Positions 1-11,862 are shown, counted from the stretch's first letter. The stretch: 64,000 bases of DNA from Bacteroidota bacterium (GCA_003250395.1 QKGM01000001.1:62001-126000), one strand, 5' to 3'. The notes: generated from the sequence alone by a model not told the origin. Made by a program: numbers and translations.

Positions 1-2682
1 TGCTAGTGATTCAAGAATTGAAGAGAAACGTGTATCGTCTTCGATGATAAGTAAGGTATTCTTTCCATCTTTTTTGATGAGAACTGTCCCGTTGTTTACG
101 AAAGCAGTATCTTCAGTTTTAGGCTTCGTTTTATCTGTTTCCTTGGAAGAGGCTTTGCTTTCCATTACAACAGAACTATCTGCTAATGGATAAGCATTTG
201 CAGTTTCTAACGAGTCATTTATAATTAGCATAAATTTGCTTCCCTTTCCGGGTTCGCTCAGCAGAAGAATTTCGCCACCAATGATCTCTGCGAAACTTCG
301 CGAAATGGTTAAGCCCAGTCCTGTTCCACCATATTTTCTACTGGTGGTACCATCTACCTGTTGGAATGCTTCAAAGATTAATTGCTGTTTATCAGTAGCG
401 ATTCCGATTCCGGTATCGTCGATGGTAAAACAGAACAATTTTTTATTTTGAAGGTCTTTACGTTTAATTTCCACATTAGGAGGAATATGTCCAAAACGGC
501 AGGTAACTTTACCCTGATCGGTGAATTTGATAGCGTTACTTAGCAGGTTCTTCAAAATCTGGTTGAGTCTTTTCGTATCAGAGTGGATGGATTCTGGTGT
601 TTTTTCATCGATGAAGAATTCGAGCCCTATAGACTTTTCATTTGCCAGGGGCACAAATATCGAACTAAGCATGTTGAATGTCTCTGATATGCTCACTTTT
701 TCAATTACAAGATCAACTTTTCCTGATTCTACTTTTGATAAGTCCAGAATATCATTGATCAACGCGAGCAAATCTGAACCAGAGCTATTAATTGTACGAG
801 CAAATTCAATTTGTTTTTCCGATAGCGTTTTGGCTTTGTTTTCAACCAGCAGTTGCGACAGGACCAGGATAGAGTTAAGAGGGGTACGGAGTTCATGCGA
901 CATATTTGCCAGGAATTCAGATTTGTATTTTGATGCAATTTCCAGATCATTGGCTTTTCTGGTAACTTCCTCCTGCATCAATTCAAGTTCTTCATTTTTG
1001 CGCATTACTATGTCGCGTTCCTTTTCAAGGCTTTTCGATTTTTCTTCAAGTTCCTCATTTGTAACTCTAAGCTCTTCCTGCTGCGTTTGTAATACTTCTT
1101 CTGAGGCTTTTAATGCTTGTGTCTGTGCCTCTAATTCCTCGTTGTTTTGCCGCAATTCTTCTTGCTGTACCTGTAATTTCTCCGCCTGATGCTGGGTTTG
1201 GATTAAAAGTTTTTGAATGCGGGTACGGGATATGGCAGAAAAGATTGCTGCAGACAAAATTGCAGTTGCCTTTTCGACAAACTCTTTCTCTTCAGGAGAA
1301 AACTTGTCCATAGAAGCCAATACAAGTACGCCAGCCACCTCTTTATCGAATATTAGGGGTGATACAAGGAGATGATTTGGTATCTCTGCATACAGACCGG
1401 AATTGAATATGGGAGCATTTTCTCTGATTCCGCTGAACTCGATGGTTTTTTGTTCAACAACAGCCTGTCCGATTAACCCTTCTCCTGGTTTTATTTCCGA
1501 GAAATTTCCTGTTCTATCGATATAGGCATAGCTTGATGTAAGGTGTAATATTTGCTGGTCATCAGCCAGATATATAATTCCCATTTTCGCATCGAGGTAA
1601 CTTACGAAGTAAGAGAGGGTTTCGTCGGTGATTTGATTAAGGGCTTTATCACCGCGCAAAAGATCGTTGAGGCCTGCAATACCGTTTTTCTGCCATGTCT
1701 CTCTTTGAATGGCTACTGTTGATGTCTTCAACGATATAGTCATTTCATTAAGCGCATGGCTAAGTTCGTCCTTGTCAGAAAGAGGAGTAACAAGCTTGTC
1801 ATAATTACCTGTTGCAATTTGACGTGCATGATGAGTAATGTTTCTCAGAACCTCGAGCGTATTGTTAATAGCTAAACCAAGCCGCCCTATTTCATCTTTT
1901 GAATTGATTTCTATGTGGCTGTTAAGATCACCTTTGGCAAGCTCCTCGAAACTTGTTATGATTGAGCGAACAGGCTTGCTAATATAAGATGAGATCAACA
2001 GGCTGAACAAAAGTGTAGCAGTCCCTAGCACAATTACAATGAATAAGATAATGAGATTGAGCAGCGAAACAACATGAACATTAATAGCGTTGATTGAATC
2101 TGCGAATTTCTTCTCATAACCGGTTACCAACTGAATATCTTCACTCAACTTGTTTATGTTTTCAATGCTGGGATTAACCAGGATATTTTGCGTAGTCTCT
2201 CTTACCAATACCTGGGTTTCGTATACTTTTCGAGCAACATTAGCTGCGTCAAGAAGTTCCTGATTTTTAAACCATAGTAGAAATTTAACCCTGTTAGCTG
2301 TAAGTTCTGCCAATGTATAATCGTCACCAATTGCTTCGTGGAAAGAGTTGTAGATTGATTTCGTGAATTCCCCGGAACTCAACTGGTAAGGAGTAGTAGA
2401 AATTGAACTGAAGGTGAGAGCAAGCTCTTCAGAATAGGCCATTTTAGAGCGGGAACTCAACAGATCGTTTGTATCCTTCGTCGCCAGATATTTATAAAAA
2501 TCCCTCACCGAAGCGTGGAAGTTTACATTATGAATTCTGTGCCCTTTAAGGATGATAGCTACTACATTACTTGTTTGTACACAGTAATTGGCAATATAGC
2601 CTACCAATAAAATACTTAAGATCGAGATGATAGAAATAAGATATAGTTTGTGTCTGATTTTTAGATTTTTAATGAGATTCAT
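1..2682 (-). CDS. Hybrid sensor histidine kinase (HAMP-GAF-HisKA-HATPase-REC), 3' end cut by window
   Basis: I translated this frame by hand from the ATG at 2682; it stays open to base 1, so 894 codons are visible and the C-terminus is missing. Visible order: TM helix at about residues 13-32, periplasmic sensor to about 200, second TM near 203-230, HAMP, a second HAMP-like stretch, GAF domain about 335-485, a glutamate/glutamine-rich coiled coil to about 585, HisKA with phospho-acceptor His596 in the motif SHELRTP, HATPase with DDTGIGI and GGTGLGL, and the start of a receiver domain (LLIIEDD) at the edge. The two TM helices place the sensor in the periplasm; GAF adds a cytoplasmic input. The start codon lies 14 nt inside the upstream kinase gene, so the two are translationally coupled. 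Signal unknown. Confidence 0.9.
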   Translation of the reverse strand, partial: MNLIKNLKIRHKLYLISIISILSILLVGYIANYCVQTSNVVAIILKGHRIHNVNFHASVRDFYKYLATKDTNDLLSSRSKMAYSEELALTFSSISTTPYQLSSGEFTKSIYNSFHEAIGDDYTLAELTANRVKFLLWFKNQELLDAANVARKVYETQVLVRETTQNILVNPSIENINKLSEDIQLVTGYEKKFADSINAINVHVVSLLNLIILFIVIVLGTATLLFSLLISSYISKPVRSIITSFEELAKGDLNSHIEINSKDEIGRLGLAINNTLEVLRNITHHARQIATGNYDKLVTPLSDKDELSHALNEMTISLKTSTVAIQRETWQKNGIAGLNDLLRGDKALNQITDETLSYFVSYLDAKMGIIYLADDQQILHLTSSYAYIDRTGNFSEIKPGEGLIGQAVVEQKTIEFSGIRENAPIFNSGLYAEIPNHLLVSPLIFDKEVAGVLVLASMDKFSPEEKEFVEKATAILSAAIFSAISRTRIQKLLIQTQHQAEKLQVQQEELRQNNEELEAQTQALKASEEVLQTQQEELRVTNEELEEKSKSLEKERDIVMRKNEELELMQEEVTRKANDLEIASKYKSEFLANMSHELRTPLNSILVLSQLLVENKAKTLSEKQIEFARTINSSGSDLLALINDILDLSKVESGKVDLVIEKVSISETFNMLSSIFVPLANEKSIGLEFFIDEKTPESIHSDTKRLNQILKNLLSNAIKFTDQGKVTCRFGHIPPNVEIKRKDLQNKKLFCFTIDDTGIGIATDKQQLIFEAFQQVDGTTSRKYGGTGLGLTISRSFAEIIGGEILLLSEPGKGSKFMLIINDSLETANAYPLADSSVVMESKASSKETDKTKPKTEDTAFVNNGTVLIKKDGKNTLLIIEDDTRFSSILESLA

Positions 2683-4672
2683 GTTTGATCTTATTGATGG
2701 TTATTTCTTCTATTGTCCGATACAATTCATTCATTTTAAATGGTTTGGTAATATGAGCATCCATTCCGAATTCGAGCGATTTCTCCATATCCCCTTTCAT
2801 CGCATGGGCTGTTAATGCAACGACCGGAATATGAGTTCCGAGAGCCTCCTCTATCTTTCTTATTTGTCGGGTGGCTTGATAACCATCCAGTTCAGGCATC
2901 TGAACATCCATTAGAATTAAGTCGAATTTCTCGTTGATGAATTTCTCAACGGCTTCATTTCCATTGATTGCTTCGATTACAGTATAGCCAATTTTTTGAA
3001 GCATTCCCACCGCAATTTTTCGATTGATTACTTGATCTTCAGCTAGTAAGATTTTAAGTGGTTGCTTTTGGCCAGGAAAACTATCATTTGTCGTTGAATT
3101 TGGTTTTCCTGATATCTTAAATTGTTGTAAATCAATTATTTTTTGAAGTTCAATTGAAACAAATGGTTTTCTCAACAGATAAGGGTCACCAAGCATCTGT
3201 TTAAATTTTGGAGAAATTCGTGTTGTGTCAGAGTCCGTGGCGATTATTACAGGATTCGTGGCCATGAATGCTATGAACTGTTCGTTTAATAATAAATCAT
3301 TTATTCCTGTTGAACAGAAATCAATGAAGACCAACTGAAGCGAAGAATCAGAATGTAAGGTGAAACTCCCTGGTGCTATAATTTTCGTTTCACAATTCCA
3401 AAATCGCAGTTGATCGATAATTTGTTGATTGTTGTGATCAACATTTCCAATCAAAATAGCAGAATGAAAATAATCCGGAAGCACAAACTTATTTTCAGTT
3501 AGATTGATAAAAGGAAACAAAATGCTGAAAAAGAAACAACTACCTTTATTGGGTATACTATTTACCTTTATTGTCCCTCCCATTGTACAAACTAGTTTCT
3601 GACTGATATATAGACCTAATCCAGTCCCCCCGAATTCTCTTGTCGTGGAAATATCTGCTTGCTTGTATGTTTCAAAGAGCGTTGTTGTATGTTCAGCCTT
3701 GATCCCTATTCCAGTATCTTCAATAGAGAAATGGAAGAATGCTGTCTCATTACCGGTTTGTTCCATTCTGATGTTGAGGGAAACGGTTCCTTTTGAGGTG
3801 AATTTAACCGCATTGCTGAGCAGATTAATGAGTACCTGTCGCAATCGTACGGGATCTCCTACTAAGAAATCTGGGACATCAGGATCAATTCTTAACTGAA
3901 GTTCCAAATTCTTTTCTCGCGCTTTAATAGCAATGATACTGGTGGTTTTAAGGCATACTTCCCGAAGACTAAACTTAATTGATTCCAATTCTAGCTTGTT
4001 TGCTTCGATCTTTGATAAATCAAGAATATCATTAATGATTTCCAGTAAAGATTCACCAGATTCCCTTATAGCATTAGCTCTTTCTCTTTGTAATTCTGAT
4101 AGATCATCATAAGTCATAAGGTCTGCCATACCGATAATTCCGTTCAAAGGGGTTCTGATTTCATGGCTCATAGTAGCCAGAAAAATACTTTTTGCTTTCG
4201 TAGCTTCTTCAGCAATTTGTTTTGCCTTCGCAAGTTCAATTATCGTTTGTTCCAGTTTGGCTGTTGTTTGCTGTAGTGCATATCTGTGTCGAAACAAATC
4301 GATAAAGGCTCTAATTTTACTTCGTAGTATTTCGATATCGAGAGGCTTGTACAGGTAATCAACAGCCCCGGCATCGTAGCCTCTGAAAATGTGTCTCCTT
4401 TCTTTGCTGATTGCGGTTATAAAAATAATTGGAATCATTTTTGTCTTCTCGCGACTCCGCATTATTTCCGCTACTTCAAAACCGTCCATTCCTGGCATCT
4501 GAACGTCCATTAATACGAGTGCTACATCATGCTCCCAAAGAAGTGCCAGGGCTTCATTTCCATTGGTTGCCTTAATTAGTTTTAGGTCAGGTGATTCCAG
4601 AATGTTTTCTAATGTCAGCAAATTTTCCTGTCTGTCGTCAACCAGTAGAATTTTGAACTGTTCCTGATGCAT
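2669..4672 (-). CDS. Soluble hybrid histidine kinase, REC-HisKA-HATPase-REC
   Basis: A 667-residue protein with no TM segment. An N-terminal receiver (acidic pair D12/D13, phospho-acceptor D56 in [11 protein letters not shown]) is followed by a short coiled coil, HisKA with His170 in [10 protein letters not shown], HATPase ([24 protein letters not shown]), a degenerate receiver-like segment at about 410-520 that lacks the acidic pocket, and a complete C-terminal receiver ([10 protein letters not shown]589 in [12 protein letters not shown] in the HITKPF loop). This layout suits an intracellular phosphorelay hub that receives and passes on phosphate. It is the first gene of a pair with the membrane kinase it overlaps by 14 nt. 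No DNA-binding output or Hpt domain is present, so an unlinked partner is likely (inference). Confidence 0.9.
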   Translation of the reverse strand: MHQEQFKILLVDDRQENLLTLENILESPDLKLIKATNGNEALALLWEHDVALVLMDVQMPGMDGFEVAEIMRSREKTKMIPIIFITAISKERRHIFRGYDAGAVDYLYKPLDIEILRSKIRAFIDLFRHRYALQQTTAKLEQTIIELAKAKQIAEEATKAKSIFLATMSHEIRTPLNGIIGMADLMTYDDLSELQRERANAIRESGESLLEIINDILDLSKIEANKLELESIKFSLREVCLKTTSIIAIKAREKNLELQLRIDPDVPDFLVGDPVRLRQVLINLLSNAVKFTSKGTVSLNIRMEQTGNETAFFHFSIEDTGIGIKAEHTTTLFETYKQADISTTREFGGTGLGLYISQKLVCTMGGTIKVNSIPNKGSCFFFSILFPFINLTENKFVLPDYFHSAILIGNVDHNNQQIIDQLRFWNCETKIIAPGSFTLHSDSSLQLVFIDFCSTGINDLLLNEQFIAFMATNPVIIATDSDTTRISPKFKQMLGDPYLLRKPFVSIELQKIIDLQQFKISGKPNSTTNDSFPGQKQPLKILLAEDQVINRKIAVGMLQKIGYTVIEAINGNEAVEKFINEKFDLILMDVQMPELDGYQATRQIRKIEEALGTHIPVVALTAHAMKGDMEKSLEFGMDAHITKPFKMNELYRTIEEITINKIKHESH

Positions 4673-4782
4673 TGAGTGTGGTTTGTTTCGGGCGGCTAAA
4701 GTACTGATAATTCCGGAGTACAGTCCAGTTCTGGTAAAGGTAAAATGTTATAGGGGTCTGTTCATATTGTGATTTTCAGTTG

Positions 4783-4790
4783 TATATTTG
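4783..4790 (+). promoter_or_regulatory. Predicted -7 element (TATATTTG)
   Basis: Exact match to the Bacteroidota -7 consensus TAnnTTTG, 43 nt before the ATG of the SnoaL-like lipoprotein. No convincing -33 TTTG at the usual spacing. Confidence 0.45.
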
Positions 4791-4833
4791 TATAGACTCA
4801 TCCAAATATCTTAACTAATTAATCTAACATGCC

Positions 4834-5337
4834 ATGAAAATTAACATACTTTGGTTCATTAGCTGCTGGCTTCTATTTTCCTGCACTTCTGATCCGCCAA
4901 TGGGCTTTAAACAGCTTGACGAATCTGAATTAAAAAGAGAGGTTGACAAAGTAGAAATCGTGCTTGAGCAATATGTGATTGCCAGCGAGAAGAAGGATCT
5001 AGGTTTAGTTCAAAAAGTCTGGGCTCCTGACAGTAATATTATTGTCTTCGGAACGGAGAGCACAGAACGGCTTACCGGATGGTCTCAAATTCAGGAAGCT
5101 TTTAGGGTTCAGTTTGAACAATTGGAGCAACCATATCTTTCGGTCCGTGACCAGATAATAAGCATTAACCCTACAGGAACTACTGCCTGGTTTTCAGAAG
5201 TTATAAGCTACAGTTTTATTCGTAGAAACAAATCGTACAACCTTGAAGGAGTAAGGTTTACCGGGGTACTTGAAAAGCGGGATAGTATCTGGTATATTGT
5301 TCAAAGCCATCTTTCATTACCGGCATCTTCTGAATAA
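4834..5337 (+). CDS. SnoaL/DUF4440-like (NTF2-fold) lipoprotein
   Basis: 167 residues. The N-terminus is a lipoprotein signal peptide with lipobox LFSC (Cys at about residue 17). The mature part has the pattern of SnoaL-like NTF2-fold proteins: an initial helix (VLEQYVIASEKKDL), a W-x-PD turn (VWAPDSNIIVFG), a helix with GW, and a closing strand pair (TGVLEKRDSIWYIVQSHLS). Such domains are cone-shaped barrels that bind small ligands or act as ketosteroid-isomerase-like enzymes; no catalytic assignment can be made. It is a single gene that faces atpC across a shared terminator. Lipid anchoring implies the periplasm or outer membrane. Fold call good, function unknown. Confidence 0.75.
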   Translation: MKINILWFISCWLLFSCTSDPPMGFKQLDESELKREVDKVEIVLEQYVIASEKKDLGLVQKVWAPDSNIIVFGTESTERLTGWSQIQEAFRVQFEQLEQPYLSVRDQIISINPTGTTAWFSEVISYSFIRRNKSYNLEGVRFTGVLEKRDSIWYIVQSHLSLPASSE

Positions 5338-5360
5338 CAAGTTAGATTTGATTTACTAAA

Positions 5361-5410
5361 AAACACCTACGTCATCAAAACGTTTAGTAGTTTTGATCCA
5401 GTAGGTGTTT
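5361..5410. terminator. Bidirectional hairpin terminator between convergent genes
   Basis: AAACACCTAC at 5361-5370 pairs with GTAGGTGTTT at 5401-5410, and an inner ATCAAAAC/GTTTTGAT stem closes an 8-nt loop. A/T ends on both sides let it work for the lipoprotein gene (+) and for atpC (-). Confidence 0.75.
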
Positions 5411-5429
5411 GATATGAAATAGTACTTAT

Positions 5430-5669
5430 TTATTCAGCTAATACGAGTACTTTATTCTTTAGTACTTCAAGTATTCCTCCTCCGATAGTAAAAAATAGTA
5501 CTTGTTTACTGTTGTCAATTACTTTAATACGACCAGCCTTTAGTGCACTTATCATTGGGGCATGGTTTTCCAGAATTTCGAATAATCCATCCAGACCTGG
5601 TAATTGAACCAGAGTTATATTATCGCCTGAAAATACTTGGCTGTCGGGCTTAATAATCTGAAGTTTCAT
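5430..5669 (-). CDS. atpC: ATP synthase F1 subunit epsilon, short form
   Basis: 79 residues covering only the N-terminal beta-sandwich domain of the epsilon subunit (opening MKLQIIKPDSQVFSG, then LPGLDGLFEILENHAPMISAL with the conserved NHAP turn). The C-terminal helical hairpin that inhibits ATP hydrolysis in other bacteria is absent; an epsilon of about 80 residues is usual in Bacteroidota. It lies 6 nt downstream of atpD. The other F1Fo genes are not in the window. It forms the central rotor stalk foot with gamma. Confidence 0.95.
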   Translation of the reverse strand: MKLQIIKPDSQVFSGDNITLVQLPGLDGLFEILENHAPMISALKAGRIKVIDNSKQVLFFTIGGGILEVLKNKVLVLAE

Positions 5670-5675
5670 CCTTTC

Positions 5676-7208
<1,533 letters not shown>

Positions 7209-7211
7209 CTA

Positions 7212-7219
7212 CAAACTTA
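7212..7219 (-). promoter_or_regulatory. Predicted -7 element of atpDC (TAAGTTTG)
   Basis: Minus-strand TAAGTTTG fits TAnnTTTG exactly and lies 24 nt upstream of the atpD start codon. The 137-bp gap to lspA holds no gene. Confidence 0.5.
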
Positions 7220-7324
7220 CGTGTTTTTTTTTAGATGCTTAGAGGCGCTAGAAAAAAGTGGGATATTCAATTATACTAATACAGGTATGATTATATCCTG
7301 TTTCCTGAATCTCAAACAAATTAA

Positions 7325-7936
7325 TTATGATTTCGGTTCAGATTTTTTAAAAAAAGACCTTTCAAAAATCAATAGGTAAATAACACCAGTAGTGATTGAC
7401 GCATCAGCCAGATTAAATACCGGTCTGAAGAACTGGAAAGGTTCTCCTCCCCATATAGGAAACCAACTTGGAAGTGTTGTTTCAACGACAGGGAAGTATA
7501 ACATATCTACCACTCTACCATGAAGGAAACCAGCATAACCACCAGTATCCGGAAGAAAGCGGGCAATCTGATAGTAAGTGCTTTCGCTAAATAGCAAACC
7601 ATAGACAGCACTATCTATAATATTACCCAAAGCACCTGCCAGAATTAGAGATAAACCAAAGATTACTCCTTGACGAGTTTTTGACCGGGTTAGAGAGAAA
7701 AGGTAATATCCTATAGCAACAACAGCAACAATTCTAAATATGCTTAAAAGTAATTTGCCCCAGGCACCACCAAAGGCAAAACCAAATGCCATTCCCTCAT
7801 TTTCGGTGAAATGAATTAGAAACCAGTTGCCAATAACTTCATATTCCTGTCCAATGAACATGTTAAGCTTAATCCATAATTTCAGACACTGATCGAGAAT
7901 CAGCACTACGGACACAATTAAAGCTACCTTTTTCAA
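7325..7936 (-). CDS. lspA: Lipoprotein signal peptidase (signal peptidase II)
   Basis: 203 residues with four TM helices. It cleaves the signal peptide of diacylglyceryl prolipoproteins at the periplasmic face; this window alone encodes several substrates. Catalytic aspartates are visible in GNIIDS (about residue 109) and FNLADA (about residue 177), with the conserved NEGMAFG after the first TM. An insertion between the two Asp motifs (FSESTYY...FLPDTGGYAGF) makes it longer than the roughly 165-residue E. coli enzyme, as commonly seen in this phylum. The start codon is TTG; no in-frame ATG would preserve the first TM helix. Last gene of ileS-dksA-lspA, 34 nt after the dksA-like gene. Confidence 0.95.
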   Translation of the reverse strand: MKKVALIVSVVLILDQCLKLWIKLNMFIGQEYEVIGNWFLIHFTENEGMAFGFAFGGAWGKLLLSIFRIVAVVAIGYYLFSLTRSKTRQGVIFGLSLILAGALGNIIDSAVYGLLFSESTYYQIARFLPDTGGYAGFLHGRVVDMLYFPVVETTLPSWFPIWGGEPFQFFRPVFNLADASITTGVIYLLIFERSFFKKSEPKS

Positions 7937-7970
7937 AACGTGATTGCCTTTTCGTCGTATACAGACTTCT

Positions 7971-8366
7971 TTACTTATCTTGATTTAATTTTGCATCCAT
8001 ACTTAGCGTGGCATGTGGAACGATGCGTAAACGCTCTTTGGGGATTAATTGACCTGTCACCCGACATATCCCATATGACTTATTTTCAATCCTCATTAAA
8101 GCGTTTTCTAAGGAAGCTATGAACTTGTGCTGACGTGCAGCTAGTTTACCGTTTTCCTCTTTCGACATTACCTGATAGCCTTCTTCCAAAACCTTGAAAG
8201 TTGGTGAAGTATCGCTTGTTCCGTTTTCTTCAGTGTTTGTATAAGCTTCGGTAAGTAATTTCAGGTCAAGGCGTGCTTTTTCAAGTTTATCAAGAATGAT
8301 AAGCTTGAATTCTTCCAGTTCCTCATCAGAGTATCTGGTTTTTCCTTTTGATTCTTGTTCTGACAT
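7971..8366 (-). CDS. DksA/TraR family protein without a complete zinc finger
   Basis: 131 residues. An N-terminal helical hairpin (DEELEEFKLIILDKLEKA) leads to the C-terminal TraR/DksA motif YGICRVTGQLIPKERLRIVPHATL. Classical DksA has four zinc-binding cysteines; here a single Cys remains (GICRVTG), a form typical of Bacteroidota homologues between ileS and lspA. The family binds the RNA polymerase secondary channel and tunes transcription with ppGpp; whether this one does so is inferred. It lies 18 nt downstream of ileS and has an unusually good Shine-Dalgarno sequence (separate entry). Confidence 0.88.
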   Translation of the reverse strand: MSEQESKGKTRYSDEELEEFKLIILDKLEKARLDLKLLTEAYTNTEENGTSDTSPTFKVLEEGYQVMSKEENGKLAARQHKFIASLENALMRIENKSYGICRVTGQLIPKERLRIVPHATLSMDAKLNQDK

Positions 8367-8373
8367 AAAAAGT

Positions 8374-8379
8374 CCTCCT
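8374..8379 (-). promoter_or_regulatory. Strong Shine-Dalgarno AGGAGG before the dksA-like gene
   Basis: Minus-strand AGGAGG ends 7 nt before the ATG at 8366. Such ribosome binding sites are rare in Bacteroidota and elsewhere in this window. It sits in the 18-nt gap after ileS and supports the chosen start. Confidence 0.7.
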
Positions 8380-8384
8380 AAAAA

Positions 8385-11300
8385 TTAATTTGTAGCCTGC
8401 GTTTTTTCGATTATCATCCACACTTTCAGTTCATCGGCAATTTCGGCTACTTGTCTTGCAGTTACTTCCGACAAGTCTTTTATTACAATATCATCTGCAA
8501 GTGTTTCGGCGCAAATATAGTTATAATTGGTATCGATAGCCGTTTTAATCTCTTCATGTGGATGAATAGTCAACCTGATACGGTCTGTTACTTCCAACCC
8601 ATTCTCTTTCCGTATATTTTGTACCCTATTTACTATATCACGGGCAATACCTTCTGCTTTTAGTTCAGGCGTTAAAGTAACATCAAGGGCAATGGTTAAG
8701 CTTCCTTCTATACTGATGACCCAGCCGGGTATATCTTCTGTTAAAATGTCTACATCCTCGCGGTTAATAATGAGAACTTCATCTTTTAAACAGATTTTAA
8801 TTGGTTCACCCTGTTCAAGTCGTGAAATACTATTTTGATCAATCGACTCCAGAGCTATTGCCACATCTTTCATGTGTCTACCCATTCTTGGTCCTAATCT
8901 TTTGAAGTCCGCCTTAATTTTCTTTATCAAAATGCCTTCAGTATTTGTCAGGAATTCTATGTCTTTGATATTCACCTCGTTCATTATAAGGTGCTTAACC
9001 GCCGAGATTTGACTGACAATCTTTTCGTTAAGAACGGGAATCATGATTCTCGACAAAGGCTGCCTGACTCTGATAGAGACTTTCTTCCTAAGCGAAAGCA
9101 CCATAGAGCAAATTTTTTGGGCCAATTGCATTCTCTGTTCCAGTTCAGGATCAATCTTTTCTGCATCAAATACAGGGAATGTGGTAAGGTGAATTGATAC
9201 TGCTTTCTCCTTTCCGGTAACCTCATTCAGGTCTGTAAATAATCGATCTGAAAAGAAAGGTGCAATCGGAGCCGATAATTTTGCTATTGTAATTAGACAG
9301 GTATATAGCGTTTGATAAGCTGAAATTTTATCTGTCGAATAATCCCCTTTCCAGAATCTACGACGCGATAATCTGACATACCAATTACTCAGATGTGCAT
9401 CTACAAATTCAGCAATGAGCCTTCCTGCTTTGGTTGGTTCATAATCAGAATAACTCTCATCGACAGATTTGACTAATGTATTCAGCTCCGACAGAATCCA
9501 ACGGTCAATTTCAGGCCGTTCATTGGCTGGGATGTCTGTCTCTGAGTATTTAAACTTGTCAATGTTAGCGTATAATGTAAAGAATGAATAGGTGTTGTAT
9601 AGTGTCCCGAAGAATTTCCTCTGTACTTCACTTATGCCCGAAGCATCGAATTTCAGATTATCCCATGGTTGAGAATTGGTTATCATGTACCAACGGGTAG
9701 CATCAGGCCCATATTTGTCCAGCGTTTCGAAAGGATCTACTGCATTACCAAGACGTTTGGACATCTTATTTCCATTCCTGTCCAGCACCAATCCGTTCGA
9801 TACTACCGTTTTATAAGCTACAGAACCGAAAACCATAGTCGCAATGGCATGAAGCGTGAAAAACCATCCACGTGTTTGATCAACCCCTTCTGCAATAAAA
9901 TCAGCAGGGAAGAAGTCGGCCAAATTCTCTTTATTTTCAAATGGGAAATGGAATTGGGCATATGGCATAGCACCGCTATCAAACCATACATCAATAAGAT
10001 CGGTTTCCCGTATCATTTTTTTCCCGGATGATGAGACAAGGAAAATCTCATCTACCGTAGGACGGTGTAAATCAAAAGTTTGGTAGTTTTCTTTGTTTTG
10101 AATACCTGGTTTATAATTTTTTAAAGGATTATTTAGCATATACCCTGCTTTAACCGATTTCTCGATCTCTTCGTAGAGTTCGGAAACAGACCCGATGCAT
10201 ATTTCTTCTTCCCCGTCTTCAGTACGCCAAACAGGGAGAGGTGTACCCCAATATCTTGATCGTGAAAGGTTCCAGTCAACTAAATTCTCAAGCCAGTTAC
10301 CAAACCTTCCTGTACCTGTTGATTCAGGTTTCCAGTTAATGGTTTTGTTGAGTCTCAACATCTCATCCTTAAAGGCTGTGGTCTTGATAAACCAGCTATC
10401 GAGAGGATAGTAAAGTATCGGTTTATCGGTGCGCCAACAATGAGGGTAGGAATGCTCGTATTTTTCAGTTTTGAAAGCCTTATTTTCTTTTTTTAGTTTA
10501 ACAATGATATCTACATCGACGCTTTGACTTGATTTTGGATCAAAATCTGCTGCATATTCAGGTTTGACATACCTGCCGGCAAATTCACCCATTTCTTCAG
10601 TGAATTTTCCCTGTCTGTCAACCAATGTAAGAGATCCTAAGTTATATTGACGGCCTATTTTAAAATCATCAGCTCCAAAGCTCGGCGCAATGTGAACTAT
10701 ACCAGTACCATCTTCAGTGGTAACAAAATCACCGCAAACAACCCTGAATGGATCCCCTGTATCAGGTTTTGCATATGGAAGGAGTTGTTCATAGCGTATT
10801 CCTTCCAACTGCTTTCCAATAAAATCACCATCGATAGCAAAAGGTATTGTCTTCTGCCCCGGTTCATAATTTTCAAGCATTAATTCTGCATTCTTTTCCG
10901 GAAAATACCTTCCGACCAACTCTTTAGCAAGAATGACAGTGACAGGTTTATAAGAATAGGGATTATATGTTCTAACCTTAACATAATGCATGTTTTTTCC
11001 AACAGCTAGCCCGGTGTTGGAAGGTAAGGTCCATGGAGTAGTTGTCCAAGCCATCATAAAAAGATCTCCATGTGGGTTATTAAATAGCCACTCTGATTTC
11101 TGATTTCTGATAAGCTTGAATTGAGCTACTAAAGTATTGTCTTTTACCATTTTATAACAGCCAGGCTGGTTAAGTTCATGTGTTGACAATCCTGTACCAG
11201 CGGCAGGTGAGAAAGGCTGTATCGTATAGCCTTTGTAGAGAAGGCCTTTCTCATACAATTTTTTCAAGAGATACCAGATGGTTTCGATGTACTTATTCTC

Positions 11301-11759
11301 AAAGGTAATATAGGGATCTGTAAGATCCACCCAATAACCCATTCTGCGTGTTAGGTCGTCCCACAAGTCTTTATATTTCATTACTTCCGACCTGCATTCG
11401 TTGTTATATTCCGCTACAGAGATGGTTTTGCCAATGTCTTCTTTTGTAATCCCTAATTTTTTCTCAACGCTTATCTCAACCGGCAAACCATGAGTATCCC
11501 AACCAGCTTTACGCTGAACAAGATATCCTTTTTGGGTTTTATATCTGCAGAAAATGTCTTTAATTGCCCGTGCCATTACATGGTGAATACCAGGAATACC
11601 GTTAGCTGATGGAGGCCCTTCGTAAAAAATGTAGGGTTTTTGATCAGATCGGTTTTCCAAACTTTTTTTAAATACATTTGCTCTAACCCAAAATTCATTT
11701 ACCTGCTGGGCAACTTCTGTAAGGTTAAGATTACGATATTCTCTGTATGATTTTTCCAT
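8385..11759 (-). CDS. ileS: Isoleucyl-tRNA synthetase, type 2
   Basis: Charges tRNA-Ile. I chose the ATG at 11759 (1124 residues, MEKSYREYRNLNL) rather than the upstream frame extension to 11810 because a -7 promoter element lies at 11788-11795, downstream of that alternative. The class I signature region PPSANGIPGIHHV replaces HIGH, and KMSKR matches KMSKS. The editing-domain motif GWDTHGLPVE is present. The C-terminus has no zinc-binding cysteine cluster and instead carries the DUF5915-like domain of type 2 (eukaryote/archaea-like) enzymes. Type 2 enzymes are generally poorly inhibited by mupirocin; intrinsic resistance here is an inference. First gene of ileS-dksA-lspA. Confidence 0.97.
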   Translation of the reverse strand: MEKSYREYRNLNLTEVAQQVNEFWVRANVFKKSLENRSDQKPYIFYEGPPSANGIPGIHHVMARAIKDIFCRYKTQKGYLVQRKAGWDTHGLPVEISVEKKLGITKEDIGKTISVAEYNNECRSEVMKYKDLWDDLTRRMGYWVDLTDPYITFENKYIETIWYLLKKLYEKGLLYKGYTIQPFSPAAGTGLSTHELNQPGCYKMVKDNTLVAQFKLIRNQKSEWLFNNPHGDLFMMAWTTTPWTLPSNTGLAVGKNMHYVKVRTYNPYSYKPVTVILAKELVGRYFPEKNAELMLENYEPGQKTIPFAIDGDFIGKQLEGIRYEQLLPYAKPDTGDPFRVVCGDFVTTEDGTGIVHIAPSFGADDFKIGRQYNLGSLTLVDRQGKFTEEMGEFAGRYVKPEYAADFDPKSSQSVDVDIIVKLKKENKAFKTEKYEHSYPHCWRTDKPILYYPLDSWFIKTTAFKDEMLRLNKTINWKPESTGTGRFGNWLENLVDWNLSRSRYWGTPLPVWRTEDGEEEICIGSVSELYEEIEKSVKAGYMLNNPLKNYKPGIQNKENYQTFDLHRPTVDEIFLVSSSGKKMIRETDLIDVWFDSGAMPYAQFHFPFENKENLADFFPADFIAEGVDQTRGWFFTLHAIATMVFGSVAYKTVVSNGLVLDRNGNKMSKRLGNAVDPFETLDKYGPDATRWYMITNSQPWDNLKFDASGISEVQRKFFGTLYNTYSFFTLYANIDKFKYSETDIPANERPEIDRWILSELNTLVKSVDESYSDYEPTKAGRLIAEFVDAHLSNWYVRLSRRRFWKGDYSTDKISAYQTLYTCLITIAKLSAPIAPFFSDRLFTDLNEVTGKEKAVSIHLTTFPVFDAEKIDPELEQRMQLAQKICSMVLSLRKKVSIRVRQPLSRIMIPVLNEKIVSQISAVKHLIMNEVNIKDIEFLTNTEGILIKKIKADFKRLGPRMGRHMKDVAIALESIDQNSISRLEQGEPIKICLKDEVLIINREDVDILTEDIPGWVISIEGSLTIALDVTLTPELKAEGIARDIVNRVQNIRKENGLEVTDRIRLTIHPHEEIKTAIDTNYNYICAETLADDIVIKDLSEVTARQVAEIADELKVWMIIEKTQATN

Positions 11760-11787
11760 GTGATGAAAATTGTTGGCCAAAAAGTTG

Positions 11788-11795
11788 CAAAAATA
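11788..11795 (-). promoter_or_regulatory. Predicted -7 element of ileS (TATTTTTG)
   Basis: Minus-strand TATTTTTG, exact TAnnTTTG, 28 nt upstream of the ATG at 11759. It decides the ileS start. Confidence 0.55.
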
Positions 11796-11862
11796 TGGAA
11801 TTCTGGCCACATTTCAGTAGCCCTGTCAGTTAGGATTTTTTGAAAACAGATGAAAACGCTAC

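Noticed and set aside
521-1189. 222-codon plus-strand open frame
   Set aside because: Antisense to the hybrid kinase; serine/phenylalanine-rich translation typical of the reverse of a coiled-coil coding sequence, no domain.
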